DNA of 64,000 bases from Arabidopsis thaliana (Eukaryota; Streptophyta; Magnoliopsida; Brassicales; Brassicaceae). The notes under the pieces are model-generated. The model saw only the letters and a list, made by a program, of their open reading frames with translations, was not told the origin of the DNA and searched no databases. The translations under genes and the position numbers were made by a program. Location: positions 15,317,835 through 15,381,834 of the forward strand of contig NC_003076.8 of NCBI RefSeq assembly GCF_000001735.4, written 5' to 3'. Positions within the stretch are counted from its first letter, which is position 1. Each line of letters starts with the position of its first letter. This document shows positions 10,809 to 22,558 of the stretch, one piece after another.

Positions 10809-13694
10809 GGATAATGAAGCAACTATGACCGAAAAGATCGCTACAGATGTTTCTAACATGCTGAATAATTACTCACCGTCAAGAGATTTTGATGGTTTGA
10901 TTGGGATGGATGCTCATATGAAAGAAATGGAATCGTTGTTATGCCTAGACTCTGATGAAGTAAGGATGATTGGGATTTGGGGTCCGTCTGGGATTGGGAA
11001 GACCACCATTGCCAGAGTCTTATATAGCCAATTTTCTGAAAATTTTGAATTGAGTATCTTCATGGGGAATATCAAAGAGTTGATGTATACAAGACCAGTG
11101 TGTTCTGATGAGTATAGTGCGAAGATTCAGTTACAGAAACAATTTTTATCCCAAATAATCAACCACAAGGATATGGAGCTTCATCATTTAGGAGTTGCAC
11201 AGGATAGGTTGAACGACAAGAAAGTGCTTATTGTTCTCGATAGCATTGATCAGTCAATACAACTAGATGCTATTGCAAAAGAAACTCGGTGGTTTGGCCA
11301 TGGAAGTCGGATTATCATCACAACACAAGACCAAAAACTTTTGAAGGCACATGGAATCAACCATATTTACAAGGTGGAGTTTCCATCAGCATATGAAGCT
11401 TATCAGATGTTTTGTATGTATGCTTTTGGCCAAAACTTCCCTAATGATGGTTTCGAGGAGCTTGCTTGGGAAGTTACAAAACTTTTAGGTCATCTACCTT
11501 TGGGACTAAGAGTTATGGGTTCCCACTTCCGAGGAATGTCTAGGCATGAGTGGGTAAATGCTTTACCAAGGTTAAAGATTCGCCTTGATGCTAGTATTCA
11601 AAGCATTTTAAAGTTCAGTTACGATGCCTTATGTGAGGAAGATAAAGATTTGTTCCTTCATATAGCTTGCCTTTTCAACAATCAAGAAATGGTGGAAGTT
11701 GAAGATTATCTTGCTTTAAGTTTCTTGGACGTGAGGCAAGGGTTTCACCTCTTAGCCGAGAAATCTCTCATAAATCTTAAGTTTTTATCTACTAACTGTA
11801 CACGTATAGAGATGCACAATCTACTAGTGCAATTAGGTAAAGACATTGTTCGTCATAAGCCTGGGCACCAATCCATTTGTGAGCCTGGGAAGCGTCAATT
11901 TTTGATTGATGCTAGAGATATTTGTGAAGTACTCACTGATAACACGGTAAGTTATATTATTAGTCTCTTGTTTCCTTGTTCTTTACAAATTAAATACGTT
12001 CAATAGCTAATTATCTCTCGTTTTCTAACTTTTTCTTGTCATTTTACAGGGTAATAGAAATGTTGTAGGTATATTTTTGGAAGTAAGAAACCTATCATGC
12101 CAATTAAATATAAGTGAGAGAGCTTTTGACGGAATGTCAAACCTTAAATTCTTAAGATTCCATGACCCATATGACGACGAAAGTGATAAATTGTACTTGC
12201 CACAAGGGTTGAATAATCTACCTCAGAAACTTAGATTAATAGAATGGAGCCGGTTTCCGATGACTTGTTTGCCTTCTAATTTTTGTACGAAGTATCTAGT
12301 CGAGATACGTATGAAGAACAGCAAACTTCAGAACTTGTGGCAAGGAAATCAGGTACATAATTGTGGTGTTTCTCTCCAATTTTATAATATTGGGTTTTTC
12401 TTTCTTACATATTTAGGTGTCAAAAATGAGAGATCTCCCGGTATTATTTCTTAGAAGGCTATCTCTTGTAATCTTTATTATGCTTGGTGACTTGTAGTAT
12501 CCCTCCATGATTATTGGTTAGTATCATACTATCGTTGGTGAATTGTAGTATCCCTCCATTATTATTTGAGTTTAATTTTAATGTGTTTCTTTATGTTATC
12601 TTTATTTTTTTGTGCAGCCCCTTGGAAATCTCAAGAGGATGGATTTGAGTGAGTCGAAACACCTAAAAGAACTACCTGATCTCTCAACTGCCACTAACCT
12701 TGAATATTTGATTATGTCTGGATGCATAAGTTTGGTGGAGCTCCCCTCCTCTATTGGAAAGCTTCGTAAATTGCTAATGTTGAGTTTACGAGGCTGCTCA
12801 AAGCTAGAGGCTCTTCCAACCAATATCAACTTGGAATCTCTCGATTACCTTGATCTCACTGATTGCTTATTGATCAAAAAATTTCCTGAGATCTCTACAA
12901 ACATTAAGGATCTCAAGCTCACGAAAACTGCAATAAAAGAGGTACCTTCGACGATCAAGTCATGGTCTCATCTTCGTAAACTGGAAATGTCATACAGTGA
13001 AAACCTCAAGGAACTCCCGCATGCTCTTGATATCATCACAACGCTGTACATTAACGATACAGAAATGCAAGAAATTCCTCAGTGGGTTAAGAAAATCTCT
13101 CATCTTCAGACACTTGGGCTAGAGGGATGCAAGAGGCTGGTAACAATCCCACAACTTTCAGATTCCCTATCACAACTAGTGGTAACAAACTGTGAGTCAT
13201 TGGAGAGACTTAATTTCTCCTTTCAAAATCATCCAGAGAGATTTCTCTGGTTTCTAAATTGCTTCAAGCTAAATAATGAAGCGAGAGAATTCATCCAAAC
13301 TAGTAGTACCCATGCGATCTTACCTAGTAGAGAAGTGCCTGCAAACTTCACTTACCGAGCTAATGGGAGTTCCATAATGGTAAATCTGAATCATAGGCCT
13401 CTTTCTACAACTTTGAGATTTAAGGCTTGCGTCTTGCTAGTTAAAAAAATTGACAATGATAAGGAGGAGGCCGCTGATAGGAGAACAACTGTAATTCCTA
13501 GAATCAGGGAGAACGATAAAATTGGCGTCGATGTTCCATGGAGATATCGCTTTCACGTGCCTACCATTTTAGAAGACCATTTGCTCACCTTCCAAATTGA
13601 AGCTGATGTGACGTCCAACAAGCTTTTATTTTCGTTCGACATCAAGGACAACAACCAAGCGGTGATTAAAGAATGTGGAGTACTCCAACTCTAA
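10809..13694 (+). CDS. NB-LRR part of the second TNL (or a TIR-less NL gene)
   Basis: Exons 10809-11946, 12050-12352 and 12618-13694 are in frame with GT-AG introns. Read as an independent gene from the ATG at 10825 the product is 833 aa; joined to the TIR exon at 8116-8726 it is 1042 aa. NB-ARC motifs: P-loop GPSGIGKTT, kinase-2 VLIVLDSID, RIIITTQ, LGHLPLGL and IEMHNLL (MHN rather than MHD). The LRRs (LPSSIGKLRKL, LKELPHALD) and C-terminal region parallel the first TNL through to the identical ending KECGVLQL. The acceptor at 10807-10808 is the one expected to follow the TIR exon. No stop or frameshift is seen, so receptor function may persist either way. Matches my recollection of AT5G38350. 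Confidence 0.9.
12353..12617 (+). repeat. intron 3 of second TNL with short tandem duplication
   Basis: The intron contains two near-identical units with the core TTGTAGTATCCCTCCAT, at about 12484-12516 and 12536-12570. The paralogous intron (4976-5075) is only 100 bases long and lacks them, so the duplication happened after the TNL duplication. Confidence 0.5.
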
Positions 13695-14082
13695 GTTCAT
13701 TTGGGTCTCTTTCGGATTTTTGTAAATAGGATTTGTTGACGTTGAAGAAACCTTCGGGAAATCACGAGCTCTCACAAGGAGTCCGGACCGCCTCCAGGAA
13801 TGGAGAAATCCAAATCGAAGCTGAAAATATGGCTACTCAACGGATATGGCAAAAATCATGAGACAATGAGATTTTTGGACTGTGTTTGGCATTTTCTTGC
13901 ATTGTTATTAATTTTCTCGAGAAAATGAGACTCTTAATTTCTAGATACTAGATCGACAATTTGTTTTCTTCAACACTGATCATCTTTTTAGTATCCGCAA
14001 ACTAAATCAACACTTCACTTTTTTCTTCCTTTTAACTAAACAAAAAAAAAATAGAGAAGCAACTATCTACACAAATAGTCCA
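13695..14082. other. convergent 3' region between TNL and hydrolase
   Basis: Holds the 3' UTRs of the + strand TNL and the - strand hydrolase. No separate gene seen. Confidence 0.5.
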
Positions 14083-15722
14083 TTAAGCAGATAAACTCCC
14101 CGGTTTAGATAAATCACATAGCCAACTCAAAAGAACCTTAGCACCTTTCTCCCATGAACAATCAAGCATCATGTCATGAGCAACACCTTTAATACAAACC
14201 GGTTCAACCTCATAAAACCTCCCGGTTTCCTTCAGTCCTTCATCGTCCTGGAAATCCATAACCCATTTCGGTTTAATACAAGTACCAAGATTGAAAAACT
14301 TTCATGTTTGGTGATGCGTTCTTAGTTCTTACCACTATGAAGTCATCTTTGGCACCTAAAACAAGAACCTTGGTCGAATTCTCCATTGGTTTTGGTACTG
14401 GAAGTGATGCGTTTAGCTTTCTCAAATCAAACAACGGTATTCGTGAACTCTCACTCATAAGATCCTGGTAACTAAATCGAAATAAGAGAGAAAACAATCT
14501 CTTTAGATTATTGAAACGTGATTTAGATTCAAGTTGACTATCGAGCTAGATTATACCGCTTCACAAGTTGATCATCCATGGCTTGAGAGAAGAATGTTTC
14601 TCGACAAAGAGGAATAGATTTCTGAAAACCTTTAGCAGCTAAACTGAGAGTAACCTACTCAAGAACAAACATTGTTGAAAACATGACCCTAGCAAGATCA
14701 AAGGCAGAACAAGAGCTTTACCTTAAAAGCAGCCACAGGTTTAGAAAAGAGATAACGTAACACTAAGCCGCTGAACAAAGAAAGAGAATCCCAAACGTTA
14801 CATATAAGCTAGCTAAAAGAAGAAGAAGTTCTCTGATATAGGAAATAGCCAATGGTTGTGACAAGTTACCTATTACCGGAAGGTGGAACCGAGCAAACCA
14901 TTACCGCCCCTGAAAGCTCTGGAAACGCATTTTCCGTACCTGAATACGAAACAACAAACTCATCGGTTATCGTATAGGCCTGATCCTAAAAACGCAACTC
15001 ATTTCGATGTATCTACACCTTACCTAATGAACGCTTGTTTACAATATTTGCCAAGTAATATTGAACAATGAGTCCTCCAAAAGAATGACCAACAAGAACA
15101 GGAGGTGAAGAGCCAAGATTCGATTCTATAAAATCTGCAATATCACTTGCGTGCGTCTACTACACAAACAAGTAATACAAATCTTGCTGAATCAAGTAAT
15201 GAACCAATGAAGACAATGCACATTGCAATTTTCAAGTACCTGAAGTGTTCCAGCAACTGTTCCCAAAGGTTCATCACTTTCACCCTAAAAGATTCAAAGA
15301 TGACAACATCACAATTCACACACAAATCACATAATTTCAATTCAAAGTTTGAAACTTTATGTTCTTGATAGTCTAAAAATCAAAATTTTGGTCATTTGAG
15401 AATTTACCTGACCTAATAAACTAACAGCATAAGAATCAAACCCAGAAGAAGAGAAGAAAGGTAACCAATTTTCAGCCCAACACCAAGCTGCGTGATAGCT
15501 TCCATGTACAAACACCAATGGTGGATTCTCTCTTTCGGATTTGGATTTTCTCTGCTCGATTACCTCCATTTTTAGACCAGAGGGAAGCTTGTGCAAAAGG
15601 CGGGTTTGCCCCTTTTTCAGGTTGTATGGAATCGTTGTTCTAGGGGAATTGGTGAGAGCTGCTATGGGCATTTTGAAGTAGGATAGGCATGGGAACGAGG
15701 GAAGTGAAGAAGACGCCATCAT
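14083..15722 (-). CDS. alpha/beta-hydrolase fold protein, eight exons
   Basis: Exons on the - strand: 15722-15408, 15284-15240, 15156-15024, 14939-14877, 14762-14722, 14654-14557, 14471-14333 and 14247-14083, all phase-compatible, giving 332 aa. The first ~50 residues (basic, Ser/Thr/Pro-rich) could be an organellar transit peptide. Then come the oxyanion region LVFVHGSYHAAWCW, GQ at the exon 1/2 junction, the nucleophile elbow GHSFGG (exon 3), the acid region LGAKDDFIVDDEG across exons 7/8, and the catalytic His in KGVAHDMML. Ser-Asp-His is therefore complete and an active esterase/lipase-like enzyme is likely; the substrate is unknown. Oddity: exon 5 uses a CTTAG acceptor slightly inside the conserved region because the TTCAG just upstream would give a stop. 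Fits the locus I recall as AT5G38360. Transcripts should settle exon 5. Confidence 0.85.
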
Positions 15723-16199
15723 CGTTATTCGTTAAGCTCAGAGCTATTCTGATTTCTGAAAAGGAAAAGCTCTCAAGAACTTTTTTAATCTGAAGTTTTA
15801 CTGTTTTACGTTAAATAAATATTGTAAGGAAAAAACTATAGAATATAAACACTGTTAATATGCTTGAAAATTATTTTGAAAATACTCTAAAATTTCTTAA
15901 TAAACTCTTGAAAATTCGAAAGTCCAAAAGATATGTATTTCATATATCTTACTCCGAGTTATTCAATTTTACACATAACTAACTAAAAGTAAATATATTT
16001 TTTAGTATGAATCTGAAATTTAAGAGTTTTTTTCAGATTTTTTGGAATTTTTCAAGAATTTATTCTCATATTAGAAATAAATTTCTTATTTCAATATTAA
16101 TATTTTTGATCGATATTTAGAAAAGTTAACAGAAATTACTTTCGATCAGCTTTTGGGTGTTAAATCAATACTATTTAAATTTTTGTGTATTATAACAAA
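15723..16199. other. AT-rich upstream region of the hydrolase / left flank of the LINE
   Basis: No ORF beyond chance. It holds the divergent promoter side of the - strand hydrolase and runs into the LINE 5' end, whose exact first base I could not fix. Confidence 0.4.
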
Positions 16200-16338
16200 T
16201 TAATTTATGGTTTTCTTGGACCCAAAAGGATTTTTCTTGTCCTTTTCTCTCTCCTGAAGCGACTTTTCTGGCGATTGTCTTCTTTCTGCCCTAGCGCCGC
16301 CGTTGGTCGGCCTCTCGCCGGCATTCGTGCCCGTTCCG

Positions 16339-18383
16339 ATGCCAAAGAAAAAGAAGAAGGCCTCTCGCCTCTTCCCTGTTCATTCTACCTCCAAATTTGA
16401 GCGGGTCCTCGCTTCCTCTGCGGGCTCGTCTTCGCTTCCAGCTTCCCGAGATGCTCTCGTCTCTCCGCTGCCTCTCATCTCTGCTCCAGCGTCCGTCAGT
16501 TCGTTTGTCGCAGCGGTGTCGTCTCCTTCAGTCGAGATTACGGGATCTCTTCTCGGTTCTCCTGAGTCGCATTTGGCCTCTGTTTCCCCCGGATCTGCTT
16601 TGGGCGCCGCCACTTGTCCCTTGAAGGAGGGATCTGTAGCCTTGCTCTTAGAGTCGTTTGTGCCTGTTATCTCCGTTGTGACCCCAGCGTATAAGATCTC
16701 CTCCGTTGTTGTCACTGGTTCTATTTTAGGAGGCTCGTCTTTGGCTGGAGCGGACCTGCAATCCATTACTCCTTTAGTCGAGGCAGCGAGTTGTGTCTCC
16801 AAGCTTCTGGGTTCTTCAAAGCCCAGTACCTCTATAGTGGTCCCAGCGTCTGAGATCTCCTCCGCCGGGGTCCAAGTTCCCTTTGTTGTCGTCCCAGCGT
16901 CTGAGATCTCCTCCGCTGGGGTTAACGTTACCTCTGTTGTTGTCCCAGCGTTTGAGATTTCCTCCGCTCGGGTTAACGTCAGTACTTCGGGCTGCTTGCT
17001 TTCAGATGGAGCTACTCGGCAAATCAACAATTCCTCTGGTCAGAACAATGTGCCTTCTTATGCTGAAGCTGCCAAGTCTCAAAGCTCAGATCGTCCTTGG
17101 GCTGCCAAATTCAAGGACTCTCTAAGGAATCTTAAACAGATGGATCTCCCTTCCTTCTTGGAGGATGGTACCCCCGTGGTTGTAGCTCCTCCGTCGATTC
17201 TTCTAAAGACTGCGGATATGTGGAAGGGTCATCTAGTTGCCCAATTCCACGGTCTCTGCCCTCCATCGATGAAGATCTTCACGGACCTTAATCCAATTTG
17301 GGGTAAGTTTGGTAATATCACAGTGCGGATCATCTCCGAAACAGCGGCTCTTATCTTCATTCCCTCGCAGGCTACTCGTAATTGGGTGGTGGATATTGGC
17401 TTTTGGCACGCTGGGAACTGCTCGTGTACTGTGTATCCTTGGTCTCCTGATGGGCCTCTCGAATTGGAGGAGCTCCAATTTGCTCCCACCTGGGCAGTCC
17501 TTAAAAATGTCCCCCCTCACCTCTATTTTTTGGAAGGTATCAGTGTCATTGCTAGTGGCATAGGAGAACCCCTTCATACTGAGAAGTCTTGGTTGGATCC
17601 GGTTAATATTGGGACTACTAAAGTAAAGGTTATCATAAAGTTGGATTCAGTTCTCCCAACCACTGTGGTTGTCCGCGATATCCAAGGAAATTCTGCTAGG
17701 GTTAATGTTGAGTATCCTCGCCCTCCTCCCAAGTGTCTTAACTGCGAGAGGTATGGCCACTTACTGAGTCGATGTCCTAAACCTCTAATGAAAAAACTCC
17801 CTTTCAAGACAGTTAAGGCCGCAGGCTCCAGGGAAGTGTCTCATCCTTCCCTTGTTTTAGCTGCTTCAGGGTCTGATTCAGGAGTTGAGACGGCTAGTGT
17901 GGCTCCTAGGGATTCCCGACCCCTAAAGTTAAGAGAAGGTGCTCCCGTTCTAAGAGAAGAGCTACTAGTCTCCCTCCAAAAGTCACCGGTTCCACTGCTG
18001 TTGATAAGGGGAAGAACATTATGTAATCTTCTTCTGTTCTAAGTAAGAAGTGGGTGGCTAAGGTTATCGTTGATCAGGGTATTAAGATGCTGCCACCTTT
18101 GGTGCCAGTGGCTCCTGTCAGCTTGCAGAAGGTTTACTCCTCTTCCCCCCTGACTGTTGATGTTCTTGACTCGGATTTAGTCAAGAGGAAGGTAGGCATT
18201 GGGGTCCCGGATATGGCAGAGTTGTTGATCGATGATTCCCTGTTTCCAACCCCTCCTGGTTGGGGGGCTATGACAAAGAAGAAGAGAAAGAAACTAATGA
18301 AAATTTGGCACAACAAGATGAGATCCGGAGCTCAAGCTATTGCAAGAGGAGATCCCTCCTCGAGCAAGGCTGGAATTCATTGA
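16339..18383 (+). pseudogene. LINE ORF1 (gag-like, CCHC zinc knuckle), disrupted
   Basis: The frame is open from 16303; the more likely start is the ATG at 16339, followed by a lysine run (PKKKKK) typical of a nuclear signal. The first third is Ser/Pro/Val-rich with a 17-residue repeat. The middle holds the RNA-binding DUF4283-like region (about 17080-17600). The CCHC knuckle CLNCERYGHLLSRC (C-x2-C-x4-H-x4-C) is at about 17733-17774. Reading shifts from frame 1 to frame 0 near 17945, meets a TAA at about 18022-18024, and then continues open to 18383. So one frameshift plus one nonsense codon separate the C-terminal part. Confidence 0.82.
16837..16989 (+). repeat. 51-base (17-residue) tandem repeat in LINE ORF1
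   Basis: Three in-frame copies of VVPASEISSAG-x6 (second and third end NVTSV and NVSTS), with older degenerate copies upstream (TPAYKISSVVV near 16680). The period of 51 bases keeps the frame. Confidence 0.75.
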
Positions 18384-18407
18384 GACCTCGTTTCAGTTAA
18401 TATCTTT

Positions 18408-21400
18408 TTGGATAGTATGACTATTTTTTGCTGGAATATTAGAGGCTTAAATAGCCATTCTCGTCAGCGAGTAGTCCGTAGCTGGATTGCTTCGAATAAA
18501 TTACTTGTAGGCGGCTTTTTGGAAACTCATGTTGCAAAGGAGAATGCTGCAACTGTTTTGGCGTCCACCCTACCGGGTTGGAAAATGGATAGCAACTATT
18601 GTTGCTCAGACTTAGGGAGGATCTGGATTGTTTGGGACCCTTCGGTGTCTGTTTTGATCTTTAAGAAATCAGAACAAATGATCTTATGCAGTATAAAGGT
18701 GCCTAATGTCGCAATTTCTTTTGCTGTTGCTTTTGTTAATGGAAAGAATTCTGAGTTTGAGAGACGGATGGTATGGGAGGAAATTAGCGTTGTGGCTTCT
18801 TCTTCTCCGCTGATTTTTACCCATTGGTTGCTGATGGGAGACTATAATCAGATTGCTGCATCGTCTGAACACTATTCTGTGAGTCAGTCAACCTTTTCCC
18901 TTAGAGGCCTTGATATTTTCCAAGAGTGTTTGAGAGATAATGATCTGGCTCATCTTCCAAGCCGTGGAGTTTTCTATACCTGGTCAAATCATCAACAAGC
19001 TAATCCTATTCTCAGAAAGTTGGATAGAGCCTTAGGCAATGGAATGTGGTTTAACTCATTCTCAACCGCCATTGTTGTCTTTGAGCCTCCAGGTGATTCT
19101 GACCATTCTCCTTGTGTTATTCATTTGGTAAATCAATCTGTTAGTTCAAAGAAGTCCTTAAAGTATTTCTCCTTCCTTGCGACTCATCATTCTTATCTGT
19201 CTTCTATTGGAGATGCTTGGGAGAAGAAGACTCTTATTGGTTCTTGTATGTTCATGTTGAGGGAGCGGTTAAAGCATTCAAAGCTTGCTTGCAGAGCCTT
19301 GAACATGTCAGGTTTCGGAAATCTCCAACAGAAAACAAAAGGCGCCTTAATTCAACTTGAAGACATTCAGAGGATGCTTTTCTCAAACCCCTCGGGTTCT
19401 CTCTTCAGACAAGAGCATGTTGCCAGGAAAAATTGGGACTTCTTTTCATTGGCCTTGGAGTCTTTTTACAGGCAAAAATCCAGAATTCGTTGGCTGCTTG
19501 AGGGTGATGCGAATACGAGATTCTTTCATAGAGCGGTGATTGCTCATCAGGCTATTAATCTCATCAAGTACCTCAGAGGTGATGACAACTCTAAGATTGA
19601 AAATGTGAACCAGATAAAAGACATGATTGTTGCTTACTACTCTTAGCTCTTCGGGAGAACATCAATACGGTTCCTTTTTCTGTTGACACTATCATGGCTA
19701 TTCATCCCTTTCGCTGTGACACTTTACTGGCAGCCAAGCTTTCGGCTATCCCGTCTGATGAGGAGATTACTCTTTCCGTCTTCTTGATGCCTAAGAATAA
19801 GGCTCCGGTCCTGATGGGTTCCTGGCTGAATTCTTTTGGGACTCTTGGCCTGTGATTAAGAAAGAGGTTATTTCTGCGGTGAAAGAGTTTTTTTCCACAG
19901 GTTATCTTCGTAAGAAGTTCAATATCACAGCGATTACTCTTACTCCAAAGGTGATAGGGGCTGATAAGTTATCTCAGTTCCGTCCCATAGCTTGCTGCAA
20001 CACCATCTACAAGGTCATTACCCGAATCATATCCACACGGCTCAAGCTTTTCATCTCTCAGGCAGTTCAAAATAATCAGGTTGGGTTTATTAAAGGTAGA
20101 TTGCTCTGTGAGAATGTTCTGTTAGCTTCGGAATTGGTTGAAGGGTTTCACTTGGAGGGGGAGGTTACTAGGGGCTGTCTTCAGATAGATCTCTCCAAAG
20201 CTTATGATAATGTGAATTGGGATTTTCTTCTCAATATTCTAGTGGCAATGGACCTTCCTCATATTTTCGTCAATTGGATCAAAGTTTGTATCTCTACTCC
20301 GTCTTATAGTGTGGCCTTCAATGGGGAGCTCATCGGGTTCTTCTCGGGAAAGAAGGGTATTCGTCAGGGAGATCCCATGTCTTCCCATCTTTTTGTCCTC
20401 GTGATGGATATTCTGGCTAAGTTCTTAGACCGGGGCGCGGTAAATTCTGTGTTTCAGCTCCATCCAAAGTGCTTGGTTCCTATGGTATCTCACCTCAGTT
20501 TCGCTAATGATGTCCTTGTGTTCTGCAATGGTTCTGAATCTTCTATAGCTGGTATTCTTTCGATCTTGGCTGACTTTGAAACTTGTTCTGGTCTAGGAGT
20601 CAACAAGCAGAAAACGGCGCTTCTCATTGATGGTGGTGACATGACTGGTTTGAGAAATCTTTCTGAAAGATTTGGCATCTCGCATGGGTCTCTACCGGTT
20701 AAGTATCTTGGAGTCCCGTTAATGACTCAGAAAATGCATCCGCATGATTATCAACCTCTTATTGATAGAATAAACCTGAAATTCTCTTCTTGGACTGTGA
20801 GGCATATGTCTTTTGCAGGTAGACTGCAACTCCTGAAATCTGTAATTTATTCGACGATCAACTTCTGGACCTCTATGTTTATTCTTCCCAATCAATGTCT
20901 CCACAAGTTAGAGCAAATGTGCAACTCCTTCCTTTGGAAAGGAGCCCCGAACTCGGCCCGCGACGTTAAGATTGCATGGGATGTCGTTTGTACTTCTAAG
21001 GAAAGTGGAGGGCTCGGTCTCAAGCGGTTGGTTTGTTGGAATAAAGTGTTTGCTTTGAAGTTAATTTGGCTGCTCTTTACTAAGGCTGGGTCACTGTGGG
21101 TGTCTTGGGTTAGAATGAACCTAATTGGTACTAGGAAATTTTGGGATTTAAATCCTTCAAACTCTGGCAGCTGGATCTGGAAGAAGTTATGCAAGTTGAG
21201 AAGCGTGGCTAGACCCTTCATAGTCTGTGAAATTGGTTCTGGTGATACAGCTAGCTTTTGGATGGACAATTGGACCGAACTTGGTCCTTTGCTGAATCTA
21301 ACGGGCCAAACTGGGCCTCAAGTGGTTGGCCTTCCTCTTTATTCTGTAGTGAGGGATGCTCTTCGTGGTAACTGTTGGTGGATTTCCTCAAGTCAGAGTA

Positions 21401-22062
21401 GGAATCCCATTATCACCCTCCTCAAAAGTGTTTTACCTGATGTGAGTAGTGTGTTTGAGTGTGTGGAGGATGATGTTTATTTGTGGAAGCCAGATCATCA
21501 ACCTCCAGCAAACTCTTTCTCTTCTCCTAAGACTTGGCTGGCTCTTAATCCGCCTTCTCCACCTGTCTTTTGGCATAAGTCAGTGTGGTTCAAGGATCAT
21601 ATCCCAAAGCATGCATTCATTTGTTGGGTTATGGCTTGGAACAGGCAACATTCTCGTGACAGACTTCGACTCTGGGGTCTTTCGATCTCTCCGATGTGTT
21701 TGCTTTGCAACGCCCACCATGAGTCAAGAGACCATCTCTTCTTTAACTGTGCATTCAGCCGTGAAGTTTGGTCTTCCTTTACTACAAGAGTGAACTTGTC
21801 TCCTCCTCTGCTCTTCATGGATTGCCTTGGTTGGGTTAATTCTGCTACTAGGGATCCAAATCTTTCCTTGATTATCAAACTTATTTTCCAGGCCTCGGTT
21901 TACCTCCTTTGGAAGGAGAGGAACGACCGTATTCACTCTCTCCAGCACAGGTCGCCGGCGGCTATCATTAGGAGTATCAGCTTGATCCTGCGGTCTCGTC
22001 TAGACCCCCTGTCTAGGAAGCAGCTGAATGCCCCTCCAGGTTTTTCTCTGCTCTCCTCGTGA
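18408..22062 (+). pseudogene. LINE ORF2: endonuclease-reverse transcriptase, disrupted
   Basis: Translation starts about 18408-18417. The endonuclease part shows FCWNIRGLN, FLETHV, MGDYNQ and SDHSP. It stops at TAG 19644-19646. Homologous coding continues in frame 2 from 19655 and in frame 1 from about 19806, consistent with two single-base losses. The RT part shows RPIACCNTIYK, QVGFIKGR, DLSKAYDNVNW, GIRQGDP and LSFANDVLVF, where the catalytic FADD is FAND. The C-terminal zf-RVT-like region contains CLLCNAHHESRDHLFFNC. Ends at 22060-22062. The stop, the frameshifts and the active-site change make it a dead copy. Confidence 0.88.
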
Positions 22063-22558
22063 TTCAGGTTCTTCAGTTAGTGGGCCGGTTGTTTTTGGTT
22101 AGGGCCTGCTTTCTCTCTTTCTAGCTTTCTGTCTTTTTCTTTTTCGGTTTAGGGCATGTGTGCCTTTTGGACCATTGGTCTTGTAAGTTTAAGAACAGAG
22201 GCCTGCGTGCCGTTTGGGCTTTAGGGCCTTGTAATGTTTATTTGGAAATTTATGAATTAAAAAAAAAAAAAAAAAAAAAGAAGTTATTTTTGTTGTTTAG
22301 TGAATAGATGGTAAATTTATATGAATTTTACTCTTAATAAAATTATAAGTTAAAACATTATTAAACAAAATTTTGGAAATTGACTAGAGAAAAATATGTT
22401 TAGACAACAAAGTTTTAAACAAAATCATAATTTTGGGTTCCCGCTAAGCAATAAGGGAATCCAGCCGCGCTCATACGACATAGTTGGTGGTGGCACCAAA
22501 TTCGTTTCTTACATGAACTTGTCGAATAACATTCGCACAGTTCCATCATTAACATTCT

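Larger units (their letters stand above)
16200..22279 (+). mobile_element. L1-type non-LTR retrotransposon (LINE), near full length, inactivated
   Basis: A GC-richer block with a gag-like ORF1 ending in a zinc knuckle, an ORF2 with apurinic-type endonuclease, reverse transcriptase and a C-terminal zf-RVT-like region, then a 3' UTR and a poly(A) run at 22260-22279 (adenine from 22259). This is the order of plant L1-clade elements. The 5' end is approximate (somewhere about 16180-16250). I found no convincing target-site duplication. Both ORFs carry frame lesions, so it cannot mobilise itself. Confidence 0.9.

Noticed and set aside
15147..15368. + strand ORFs across the hydrolase introns and exons
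   Set aside because: They overlap well-supported - strand exons 2 and 3 and are shadows of them.
16380..17030. 216-codon - strand ORF opposite LINE ORF1
   Set aside because: Mirror of the repetitive Ser/Val-rich ORF1; the regular pattern (TTTEVTLTPAEEIS) is the reverse reading of the 51-base repeat.
22260..22279. Poly(A) run as evidence of a processed pseudogene
   Set aside because: It follows an identifiable LINE 3' end, so it is the LINE tail.
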